Source: Myxococcales bacterium (GTDB lineage Bacteria; Myxococcota; UBA727; JABDBI01). Taken from it: a DNA stretch of 64,000 bases. Shown in pieces: positions 43,829 through 52,184 of the stretch. A program made the position numbers and the translations under genes. The stretch lies in assembly GCA_023898405.1 (NCBI GenBank), contig CP060221.1, positions 2,123,501 to 2,187,500 of the forward strand, in the 5' to 3' direction. Every line of letters starts with the position of its first letter. Within the stretch, counting starts at the first letter, position 1. Under the pieces are notes generated by a model. That model saw only the letters and a program-made list of their open reading frames with translations. It made no database searches and was not told the origin of the DNA.

Positions 43829-46468
43829 TTAGTTAATAACCTGATGCTTGTATTGCGTTTTGAGTACTGGAAATAAATTTCTATCAAGAGTGAGAGAGTT
43901 GATTTTTGAACCATCAAGGTCAATTTTTTCAAGTGCATTAAAAGCCCCTGAGAGCTCAAAAAAATCAAGCTTTTTGGTAATGCTCAGGTAGAGTTCTTTT
44001 AGTTGAGGGCAGGTGTCGCCAGAGATTTTTAGGGTTTTGATTTCGGAGCCATAGAGGTCAATTATTTCAAGTGCATTGAAAGATCCTGAGAGTTCAAGAG
44101 ATTCAAGGTTTTTTGTCATAATCAGGTCCAGTTCCTTTAGCTGAGGGCAGCTATCGCCGGAGATTTTTGGCGTTTTGATTTCGGAGCCAGCAAGGTCAAT
44201 TATTTGAAGTGCATTAAAAGATCCTGAGAGCTCAAGAGATTCAAGCTTTGTTGTGTCACTCAGGTCTAGTTCTCTTAGATGAGGACAGGTATCACCAGAG
44301 ATACGTAGTTTTTTGATTCCTGAGTTAGAAAGATTAATTGTGTTAATATTTTTAAAAAAAATGAGTAAATTATCCAAGTTACAGTGATCCAATTCAAGAT
44401 TGAAACAATCGCTCAGCAACTCATCACCAGCAATTGTTTTAACCTCTTCAGCTAGGACTTCCTGAATATTTTTATTGTTTAGTCTGTAGAGATTTTTTAA
44501 AACAGGTTGAATATTTCTACTCATGTGTTCATCTTGCCACAAAAAGCGCTGTAGAGCACTGCGCAAAATCAAGGCCGCACGAGCAGGGGTAATGATATTG
44601 CTTTCAAGCAGTTGATGCAATTGTTTAAGCATGACGATAATTGCATTGCTATCAGTAACATTTTCTGAAAACAGCTTGAGCAATGGTGTTGAAATAGAAT
44701 TTTTTGTTGCAGCATCAAATAGTAAAATCTGTTCGCCAGAGTGTTGCAGTTTTTGATAATGGTACTGGGTAGCCGAAGAGACTTTTTTTGGGTTTATATT
44801 ACTTATTTCAGGCGCAAGCGTGGTGATTGAATCGAATTGCGCGTGGCTAGGACTAATATTTATAACAAACTTAAAATCTCCATCAACTTTTCCTTCAATT
44901 TTCCCAAAACAATCTTTTCGACCATCCTTTGCTGTGTAGGTTTCAACCTTAATAATCCGAACGCTTACATTTTGTTTCTCAGGAGCAAGCGTTTGGAAAA
45001 AGGTTTTAAGACCTTGTTCAATCCACTGCACTACTGCATGAACGTATTGTTGATCGTTTTGATGCATTGGCTCTGGCTTAAGTTCAATTTCAAAAACAGT
45101 TTTGAGTACGCGCATGATGTTAACAAGACCGCTGTCAACTTCATTGTCATTGTTATGAGTTGGGCCAACTTGCAAAAACTTTTTGTTATAGCGAATGTTG
45201 GCATTCAGATTGTTCATAACCTTACTCCAAGCATCGCGTATTGCTTGTTCACCAGAATTCGCTTGTTCGGGTTTTTGAATCCTATAAAAATTATTGAAGT
45301 TTTGAAGCATTAGTCGATTTTTAATTTGTTGTACATGGTCAAGCTTCCAATGTTTGGTCTGCTTGTTATACAAAGCTAAATTGCACAAGTGACGAATGAT
45401 TGTTTCAGTACAGTCAGCATATTTCTTGTCTGTGAGTAACTGTTTGTTTGTTCGATCATAAGCGCTAGCAAGGCCATTGTTAACTGGGATAGACTTGCGT
45501 TCATAGGGAGTGACGCTCTCAAGCAAATTACGGTTTTGAATTACCCAGAGGTCATCAAGGGTTATATCTTCAGTTTTTTTATCAGCAGCAATTTTTAGAT
45601 CTAACTGATCGAGCAGACCATTTTCAAACATGACTTGGTGGTCAACAATCTGATCATCCAAATTACTAATCAGTTCTTGAATATTTTCCGAGCCAAATTT
45701 TAGGCAAAAGAAGGCGTTTACAAGCATTTCCGACGTGTATTTGGAGTAAAACATGGCCTCGTTATATTTTGCAAAATTTCTGTAATTTTCTGGGTGAGTA
45801 TCATAAAGAGTTCTACGGTCATCGCGCTCTTCAAGTTCAATGCATTTGCATAGCAAGCACAGCAGTTCTTTTAGTCGAGGCAGAAAGCGGTTGAATTGTT
45901 GATTGTTGGTCAAGAGATTTTTATAGTAATCGATATGTACTTGGTTTTGCTCGGCGGATTGAAGCCGCTTAATAACTTTTGCAAAGTTACTTCCAAATTC
46001 ATTCCCCCCCATAAAGTAAAACTTTTGCCCGTTTCTCATTTCAAAAGAGTTGATGGTTGATCGCACGCGAGCGCAAAAGTTTAAGAGTGCAGCAATATCT
46101 TTAACGCTTAACTGAGCACCAATACTTTGACTGTGACTAGTCATAGCGGTCAACTGGCCAGCAGGCGACGGAAACAACAAGATAGCTAGTTCCGCAAATG
46201 GATCGTTTTTAAGGGCTTTATCATGAATATATAGACGACGCTCTTGAGCATCCTTTGGTCCTGGCTGCACGTTGTAAAAACGGATTGCATCAATGGTGCC
46301 GTTATTGAGGGCTGCAGCACCAATATTTGGTGCATATAGCTCATACCCTGGCTTAAAGTGAGCGAAAACGCCTTTGAAAGCCAAGAGTGAAATATTTGCT
46401 TGCAGCTGCATGCTTACAAACAGTGCTGTTAAGCATAAAAATTTGAATACGTTTTTTAAAAAATTCAT
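43829..46468 (-). CDS. Large secreted protein with C-terminal leucine-rich-type repeats
   Basis: 879 residues. Signal peptide of about 24 residues (ALFVSMQLQA), then about 650 residues without a recognised domain, helical and rich in Asn and Gln. The last ~200 residues are a solenoid: CPHLRELDLSDTTKLESLEL, FNALQIIDLAGSEIKTPKIS and similar lines recur with a 46-residue period, each unit being a pair of leucine-rich turns. At DNA level three units are nearly identical, so the array expanded recently. The gene stands alone on the minus strand. A secreted interaction protein or effector is plausible. Confidence 0.75.
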   Translation of the reverse strand: MNFLKNVFKFLCLTALFVSMQLQANISLLAFKGVFAHFKPGYELYAPNIGAAALNNGTIDAIRFYNVQPGPKDAQERRLYIHDKALKNDPFAELAILLFPSPAGQLTAMTSHSQSIGAQLSVKDIAALLNFCARVRSTINSFEMRNGQKFYFMGGNEFGSNFAKVIKRLQSAEQNQVHIDYYKNLLTNNQQFNRFLPRLKELLCLLCKCIELEERDDRRTLYDTHPENYRNFAKYNEAMFYSKYTSEMLVNAFFCLKFGSENIQELISNLDDQIVDHQVMFENGLLDQLDLKIAADKKTEDITLDDLWVIQNRNLLESVTPYERKSIPVNNGLASAYDRTNKQLLTDKKYADCTETIIRHLCNLALYNKQTKHWKLDHVQQIKNRLMLQNFNNFYRIQKPEQANSGEQAIRDAWSKVMNNLNANIRYNKKFLQVGPTHNNDNEVDSGLVNIMRVLKTVFEIELKPEPMHQNDQQYVHAVVQWIEQGLKTFFQTLAPEKQNVSVRIIKVETYTAKDGRKDCFGKIEGKVDGDFKFVINISPSHAQFDSITTLAPEISNINPKKVSSATQYHYQKLQHSGEQILLFDAATKNSISTPLLKLFSENVTDSNAIIVMLKQLHQLLESNIITPARAALILRSALQRFLWQDEHMSRNIQPVLKNLYRLNNKNIQEVLAEEVKTIAGDELLSDCFNLELDHCNLDNLLIFFKNINTINLSNSGIKKLRISGDTCPHLRELDLSDTTKLESLELSGSFNALQIIDLAGSEIKTPKISGDSCPQLKELDLIMTKNLESLELSGSFNALEIIDLYGSEIKTLKISGDTCPQLKELYLSITKKLDFFELSGAFNALEKIDLDGSKINSLTLDRNLFPVLKTQYKHQVIN
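43918..44331. repeat. 138-bp in-frame tandem repeat within the secreted repeat protein gene
   Basis: Units begin at 43918, 44056 and 44194 (each at GGTCAATT), a period of 138 bp or 46 codons. The last unit fades toward 44331. Adjacent units are highly similar in DNA, so unit number may vary between strains by slippage or recombination. Confidence 0.8.
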
Positions 46469-46850
46469 TACAAACTCAAGTGTTTTTCTGGTGTTTATTT
46501 TTAATAATTAATTATGATTTTTAAGTGGTGTATGAAATTTAATTATTATATAGTGTTATGTTTTTAATGCAATACGGTGTGTTCTTAGGGTTTTTATAAG
46601 TAATGAAACAATAGGATTTTGTAAGAATATTAATTCTAAATCTGTAAATAACTTATTTATAAAATTTCTAATTTTATGTTTTGAACTGTCCTTATTAAGG
46701 GATCTTTGATTTTTTTTACAGCTTCTAAAACGGGCTGATTCTTTTTTCGGAAAGTTTTTTGGATAAAGCTAAATAGAATATGATTCTACTTAATAGAATT
46801 GATAGCTAAATGGGTAAGCTATCTATCCATATAATTTTGTGAGTATTTTT
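46469..46850. promoter_or_regulatory. AT-rich divergent upstream region
   Basis: 382 bp, strongly AT-rich, between the divergent starts of the secreted repeat protein (minus) and the unknown gene at 46851 (plus). It must hold both promoters, but none can be assigned. No RNA gene or coding sequence was seen. Confidence 0.35.
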
Positions 46851-47696
46851 ATGGGATTATATTTAGTGTTTGCTGGACTGTTGATGGCGGCTTTAGGAAA
46901 TTTTGCGGATCACATCAATGATGCTCTTGATAATAAAATTGAGCCTATAGTGATGAGGGCTGAGAACTATTTGAAAAATCAGCACAATATTCAAGATATT
47001 GGATCTTTATTTTTAAAAAAATTATCGCTGCCAGAATCAGTGAGTGAAAGAGATGTCCCATTAGGAGATCCCTTTTCGCGGACTATTGACCAAAAATATG
47101 CCTTGAGAAGTATTGCCATAAAACGAAAAATATCGAGCTTAAACGAGCTAAAAACTCTTGTGAAAAAAAATAGCAGTACATTCAGTAACTATTTTTACCA
47201 ATTCCCTCCCTCCATTCAAAAAAGAGTAGTGCACAACTATGATGATGTTTTGATTAAAGCTCTCTATTGCGATGAAGGTGCTTATGACGAACTTGACCTA
47301 GCCATACTGCTGAGCATGCGTGACTATCAGGGCGGCTATGCCGATACTCACAGTTTGCTTGGAATATTTTTTTTGGAGGGCAATAAATGTCTCAGTCTTA
47401 ATCCTCAAGCCCTTGAATCGGCCAAGAAGAATATTATTGGGCATATCATCAAAGCTCTAGAAAAAGATAAGGTTTATAGTGACTTATACGCCGAAAGAGT
47501 AGCGTGTCTCTTTTGGGCTGGTGCAGGTCATTTGGTAAAAAAAGCGTGGATTGATATAATCATTCACGCTCAGCGCGCTGATGGTGGGTGGATGGATCCA
47601 GCTCAAAAACAATCCACGGTGCACCCTACAGGCTTATCCTATCTTTCCATCGAGTACTATTTTAATCGCAGAATGCCATATTTTTATTCGAAGTGA
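46851..47696 (+). CDS. Protein of unknown function, membrane-anchored or secreted
   Basis: 281 residues. ATG 46851 gives a hydrophobic start (MGLYLVFAGLLMAALGNFA) that looks like a signal or anchor; a GTG 12 bp upstream is the alternative. The remainder is helical. Near the end, AQRADGGWMDPAQKQSTVHP followed by TGLSYLSIEYYFN resembles the QxxDGGW repeats of alpha/alpha-barrel proteins such as terpene cyclases and prenyltransferases, but the other landmarks of those enzymes are missing. The kinase-like lipoprotein gene follows after 98 bp. Confidence 0.55.
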   Translation: MGLYLVFAGLLMAALGNFADHINDALDNKIEPIVMRAENYLKNQHNIQDIGSLFLKKLSLPESVSERDVPLGDPFSRTIDQKYALRSIAIKRKISSLNELKTLVKKNSSTFSNYFYQFPPSIQKRVVHNYDDVLIKALYCDEGAYDELDLAILLSMRDYQGGYADTHSLLGIFFLEGNKCLSLNPQALESAKKNIIGHIIKALEKDKVYSDLYAERVACLFWAGAGHLVKKAWIDIIIHAQRADGGWMDPAQKQSTVHPTGLSYLSIEYYFNRRMPYFYSK

Positions 47697-47794
47697 ATTT
47701 CTGTAAATATAAGTGTCGTCGAGCGTTGATTTTTTTGGAGTTAATATTGTGAAGTAGCCGTTATGAAGTAAGATATGTTTTCTGGGGTAACTAT

Positions 47795-49564
47795 ATGAAA
47801 ATATTTAATAAATTTCGTTATATGTTATATGGGATGATAGTTTTTTGCCAGATATATATTTTAAATGCGTGTAGCGATAATGCATCTCATCTAAAGGATA
47901 AAGTCACTACCTATCACTTCGAGCAGGACAAAACGAGTAAATCAAAATTACGCCAAAGCGACACAAGCACATCTGATAAACCACGAGATTTTGATGAAGA
48001 TATTGTGCTGGATAACAGCTATCTTAAGATTACTAAGAAAAGAGGGGAAAAGGATTATCGCTACCAGATAAAGCAGCCCAGCACAAAGCCAGTCGTCGTT
48101 TTGCTTAATGGCACTGTCGAAGAAAAAAATGAGCTTGCCATTATTAGTTATCAAGGTATTCAAGGTGTCGAATATGTATTGCTGCCACAATCCCATTGGT
48201 TTTCACAGCAATTTCTTAATAACCCATTCAAAGATATTGAAAAATTGAGTTTGACTCGCCCTTCTATTAATGGTTTTTCACTTGAGTTTATAACGGGCCA
48301 AAACTCTATGTCTCTGTGGCGAAGAGGGAAAGAAGTAAACAAACTATCGCCTAAGGTGGTGCAGCCTGCTGAGCTCGAACAAATTTTTCCTGGCTATAAT
48401 AAAAAATTATTGGGAGAGGGAGGAGAGTCTAAGGTCTATCAGATTTCTTATAAGGGCAAAGAGTATGCCTTAAAGGAAAAAGCTTTAGAAGTTTGGGACC
48501 TTGAGCGTTTACAGTTTAGCAATGCTGTAGTTAAGACTTTTGCTTCTTTTTCTATGAACGGAGAAACACATCTCTTGATGGAGAAAGGAATAAAAGATCT
48601 TAAGAGCATGAATGAAAGTAAGGAGAAGCTTTCCAAAGATCAGCTCCTTGATGCTGTAAAGAAATTCACTCAGCTGATTAGCATTCAAAAAAGTTTAGGT
48701 ATAAGCAATAAGGATATAAAAGATCGAAATATAATTCTTGATCAAGATAATAAACTTAAAATAATTGATATATCTTCAACATTTACGCGAGGCTATCATG
48801 GCACTAACGGTCAACTTTTTGCGCGCGTTTTGCTGGAAAATATTATAGGAAGAAGTTTGGCTGGAGGTTATGTATCGCTTGATCGCTACTTTCAGTTTAG
48901 TGACCCAAAGTATCGAGAAGGTAATATTGCATCAGAATACTTATTGAGCTTTTGGTATCCTATGGTGTGTAAGGAAGAAAAAGTATCTGTACACGATGAG
49001 CGGTGCAACAACGTAGCGTCTTTCGCTCAAATGTTTCTTTTATTTTCGCCTGCTCAATTAAAAGCGATAGGCCTTAAAAATAACGAGCACTTCATCGGAA
49101 ATGATATTTCCGGTACAAACGATGAGGGGTTGGCTGCTCCTTATAAAACTGGATTGCCGTATCCAAATCTCAGTGACGATCATAGTGTGAATTGGCAAGC
49201 TTTTTTTAATAAAAAAAGTGAGATAGGAAAAACATATTGCTCTGAGGCAATTGCAAACTCGCGGAGCCCACACATGCCTGGAGCGGCTTATTACTCAAAG
49301 TATGAAAGATACTGCAAAGAAAACCCTGCTAAATCAGGAGATTATAACTTCGTGCTTAACTTTGCTGGTGCTCATGACAAAAATTTTAAAGAATGGATTT
49401 TAGATGCTTATTCGCCCTACCTTATGAGAGAAACTTTTGAATTTTTAGCAAGAAAATACCCTATTAGTCTAGTTTACCCTTCAATACTTAGACACGAACT
49501 TGATATTAATGAGCCAAATGGTATTGGAAAGGCATTGTGGGATCTTTATCATTACAAGCCCTAA
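47795..49564 (+). CDS. Lipoprotein with a protein-kinase-like domain
   Basis: 589 residues with a lipoprotein signal (ILNACSDN, Cys26; Ser at +2 favours the outer membrane). After a ~180-residue N-terminal part comes a kinase-type fold: Gly-loop GEGGESKVY (Gly207 on), the ATP-binding Lys227 in YALKEK, a catalytic loop NKDIKDRN with Asp307, Lys309 and Asn312 in place of HRDLKxxN, and Asp325 in DIS instead of DFG. Key charged residues are kept, so catalysis is possible, but a lipid-anchored, exported kinase would lack cytosolic ATP. The remaining ~220 residues have no known domain. Function is unknown. Confidence 0.7.
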   Translation: MKIFNKFRYMLYGMIVFCQIYILNACSDNASHLKDKVTTYHFEQDKTSKSKLRQSDTSTSDKPRDFDEDIVLDNSYLKITKKRGEKDYRYQIKQPSTKPVVVLLNGTVEEKNELAIISYQGIQGVEYVLLPQSHWFSQQFLNNPFKDIEKLSLTRPSINGFSLEFITGQNSMSLWRRGKEVNKLSPKVVQPAELEQIFPGYNKKLLGEGGESKVYQISYKGKEYALKEKALEVWDLERLQFSNAVVKTFASFSMNGETHLLMEKGIKDLKSMNESKEKLSKDQLLDAVKKFTQLISIQKSLGISNKDIKDRNIILDQDNKLKIIDISSTFTRGYHGTNGQLFARVLLENIIGRSLAGGYVSLDRYFQFSDPKYREGNIASEYLLSFWYPMVCKEEKVSVHDERCNNVASFAQMFLLFSPAQLKAIGLKNNEHFIGNDISGTNDEGLAAPYKTGLPYPNLSDDHSVNWQAFFNKKSEIGKTYCSEAIANSRSPHMPGAAYYSKYERYCKENPAKSGDYNFVLNFAGAHDKNFKEWILDAYSPYLMRETFEFLARKYPISLVYPSILRHELDINEPNGIGKALWDLYHYKP

Positions 49565-49592
49565 AAATAACTCAATAAGGCTTATTAAATCT

Positions 49593-50693
49593 ATGTCTAA
49601 AAAAATTGTTGCAGCCATGTCGGGCGGTGTTGATTCAGCCGTTGCAGCTTATTTGCTCAAGAGCGAAGGCTTTGATGTTGTTGGTATTACCTTGCGTCTT
49701 GCTCCCGATGTCAAAGATGATCACATAGAGCGCACAGGGAGATGTTGTTCTATCGACGACATGATCGATGCTCGCAGAGTTTGCGAAAAAATCGGCATCC
49801 CTTTTTATGCCATCGACGCTCAAGCAAAGTTCAAAGAGACAGTATTCGATCCTTTTGTGAAAGACTATCAAAATGGAATAACACCTATTCCATGCCTTGC
49901 CTGTAATCACACTGTAAAATTTGGCGATTTGCTGCAGAGTGCACAAGAGCTAGGAGCAGGTCTTGCAACAGGACACTATGCAAAAATTGTGGGATATCGT
50001 GGACACCTAACTCTTGCTCGTCCAGATGATTTGGATCGCGATCAGACCTATTATCTTTATGGAACAGACCCAAAATCACTCGATAAAATTCAGTTTCCCT
50101 TGGGAAATCTAAAAAAACCTCAAGTGCGCGAGATAGCGCAAAAAATTGGTTTATTAGTGCACGATAAAAAAGACAGCCATGAAATTTGTTTTGTCCCAGA
50201 TGGGGATCATGCCAAAGTGGTTGAAAAAGCCTTGGGTAAAACTTTTTCGGGAAGCATTGTAGACGATAAAGGAAACAATTTAGGAGAGCACCGTGGGGTC
50301 CATAAATATACCATTGGTCAGCGTCGTGGTCTGGGAGTCTCAAGCAAAGAAAGATTATTTGTTGCAGACATCGACAGCAAAGATCAAAAGGTTGTTTTGG
50401 CGAAAAAAAATGCGCTTGCTACCAGCAAAATTCAAGTTCGCGACTTCCGTGCTCTTGTGCCTCATGAGCTATGGCCAGAAAAAATTCAAATAAAAATTCG
50501 TGCGCGCTCTGCGGCAGAGCCAGCAAAGCTTCTAATCAATGATGGAAAATTTTTTGATTTTCAATTTGATGCATCAGTGTATGGAGTGGCTTTAGGGCAG
50601 GCTGCGGTTGTCTATGACGGCGACGTGATGCTCGGTGGTGGGATATTAAGCGGCAGGCTCGATGGAGCTTTTCCTCGCACTATAGATGCGTGA
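49593..50693 (+). CDS. mnmA: tRNA-specific 2-thiouridylase MnmA
   Basis: Thiolates U34 of Lys, Glu and Gln tRNAs using ATP and a sulfur carrier. 366 residues from ATG 49593. The PP-loop is AMSGGVDSAVAAYLL. The two catalytic cysteines are in PCLACNHTVKF and HEICFVPDGDH. YTIGQRRGLGV and a C-terminal beta-barrel are also present. The length is normal. An open frame extends 93 bp upstream into the kinase-like gene, but the canonical MSKKIVAAMSGGVDS start is at 49593. Confidence 0.96.
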   Translation: MSKKIVAAMSGGVDSAVAAYLLKSEGFDVVGITLRLAPDVKDDHIERTGRCCSIDDMIDARRVCEKIGIPFYAIDAQAKFKETVFDPFVKDYQNGITPIPCLACNHTVKFGDLLQSAQELGAGLATGHYAKIVGYRGHLTLARPDDLDRDQTYYLYGTDPKSLDKIQFPLGNLKKPQVREIAQKIGLLVHDKKDSHEICFVPDGDHAKVVEKALGKTFSGSIVDDKGNNLGEHRGVHKYTIGQRRGLGVSSKERLFVADIDSKDQKVVLAKKNALATSKIQVRDFRALVPHELWPEKIQIKIRARSAAEPAKLLINDGKFFDFQFDASVYGVALGQAAVVYDGDVMLGGGILSGRLDGAFPRTIDA

Positions 50694-50811
50694 TCTGCCA
50701 AAAAAATTATCAAAAGCTTTTGGTTTCTTGGGTCTAACAATTATTTTTGCTGAGCTTCTAACTTAACGAAAGCAAATTAAATGTCGACTTTAATAATTTA
50801 CAAACAGTTTC

Positions 50812-51882
50812 TTAATCAATTGTTCCGAAACGTGTGAGGTCACAGCTTTTATGGTTGCTATTAAAAGGATGGCTGTGATACCACTCTCCATCTATTTCTA
50901 CTTCTAAATAGCTATGCAAATGTCTGTCAGCTAAATGGATGCTGTTCTCGAGACCTAATTTTTCTCCTAGGTTGTAGGCGATACCGGCAAAATTGAGACA
51001 CACCCCTGAATGACTAAAAAATTCGTTTTCTACAGAGCGCGTGCGAGCTTTGTGAATCTTACTAAGAGATTTGAGTGGACTGTGGAGTGGTTCAAAAAAT
51101 TTCAGACTTTTTTCGGCAACGCATTTGATCATGACAACTTTTTCGGCGCTTGATAGTCCAAAATCTTGGGCGACACTCCAGGCTTCTTGGACAAGATAAT
51201 TATAGGCATGGCTTTTTTTGCTTGCATTGTGTGAAAAGCTTTGTCGTACCTTAGGGGCATGTTTATCATGACGAGGTTTTTTGTAGTGTTTTACAGGCTC
51301 GCAAATTTTTGGTTTGAGCCTTCCTTGACGATTTTCTGGATCACGCCATGAATTGATGCAGACAGCATAGACGTGCACGATTTTATCGTGGTCATCCAAA
51401 GAAAGGTTGAGCTCATTGATATTTTTTAGAAGTGTATGCCCTGTGTTGACATTATAGTGTTGTTTTCGTGTCCATTCCTCATTTTTTAATTTATTGATTG
51501 CTTTATCAAGCGCTTTAAATGGAGTTAGGCCATTTTTTAGATAATTTATGAGGTGTTTTTCTAGGCGAATAAAAGAAAATCCTGATCCTTGAATACTATC
51601 GGCAAAATCTATAACAAGTTGAGGCTCATTGAAGATGATATATTCATGTAATAAAAGTTTCTTAATAATGTCATGTTTATTCTGGTTGTTAATGAGTTGT
51701 AATTGTTGTTCATCAAATAAGTTTTCAATTTTTTTGTGATAGCGTTTTTTAATTTTCCCCTGTTCTGAAGCTGCAAAGTGAAATACTTGAGTGTCAGAAG
51801 AAGATGAGTAATTTGGTATCGCACCAAATGCAAAATGACATAGCAACAAATACGAAAAAGGCGAAGATAAAAATTTAAACAT
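50812..51882 (-). CDS. Secreted transglutaminase-like cysteine protein
   Basis: 356 residues. The start gives a signal peptide (SSPFSYLLLCHFAFG); ATG 51882 has a GAGG site nine bases upstream, and ATG 51888 is an alternative. The N-terminal two-thirds are helical and basic, without a known domain. The C-terminal part fits the transglutaminase/papain-like core: HSGVCLNFAGIAYNLGEKLG with Cys295, then RHLHSYLEVEIDGEWYHSHP with His323 and the usual EVxIDGxWY strand. The third residue (usually Asp in a DP) is not obvious. Such domains act as proteases, amidases or cross-linkers; the substrate is unknown. Confidence 0.65.
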   Translation of the reverse strand: MFKFLSSPFSYLLLCHFAFGAIPNYSSSSDTQVFHFAASEQGKIKKRYHKKIENLFDEQQLQLINNQNKHDIIKKLLLHEYIIFNEPQLVIDFADSIQGSGFSFIRLEKHLINYLKNGLTPFKALDKAINKLKNEEWTRKQHYNVNTGHTLLKNINELNLSLDDHDKIVHVYAVCINSWRDPENRQGRLKPKICEPVKHYKKPRHDKHAPKVRQSFSHNASKKSHAYNYLVQEAWSVAQDFGLSSAEKVVMIKCVAEKSLKFFEPLHSPLKSLSKIHKARTRSVENEFFSHSGVCLNFAGIAYNLGEKLGLENSIHLADRHLHSYLEVEIDGEWYHSHPFNSNHKSCDLTRFGTID

Positions 51883-52043
51883 GAGCATATTCCTCAAGTG
51901 CTAATAAATTATCTGTCCTAAAAAAAAATTGGTGCTTAATCAAAGTTAGGCAGAGAAAAATTCTTTCCTATAATTACCTGAGCACGAGTAAAATAGCTAG
52001 ATTTTATGTCATGATACCTCTGGTAGCTCGAGTTCTTTCATAG

Positions 52044-52152
52044 TAATTCCAATCCCAGAAATTAACTAAGCCTTTTAATTTCTTGCTAGTTCTCGCTTTG
52101 CTGTGGGCGTTTAGAAGTTAAAGGCTTGGTTAATTTCTGGGATTTAGTATAA
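52044..52152. repeat. Long-hairpin repeat, copy 3
   Basis: 109-bp near-palindrome in the divergent region between the transglutaminase-like gene and lnt. Left arm 52044-52082, core 52083-52113, right arm 52114-52152. The core differs from copies 1 and 2 at only a few sites, and the changes inside the tip hairpin are to G-U pairs. The arm AATCCCAGAAATTAAC pairs without mismatch with its partner but is not found in copies 1 or 2. The outermost ends are less well paired here. Confidence 0.88.
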
Positions 52153-52184
52153 ATAAAATAATTTTTTTCACATGTAAAAAGGAA

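Noticed and set aside
44837..45313. 158-codon plus-strand open frame inside the secreted repeat protein gene
   Set aside because: It is opposite a long coding frame with a signal peptide and repeats; no ribosome site and no protein-like features of its own.
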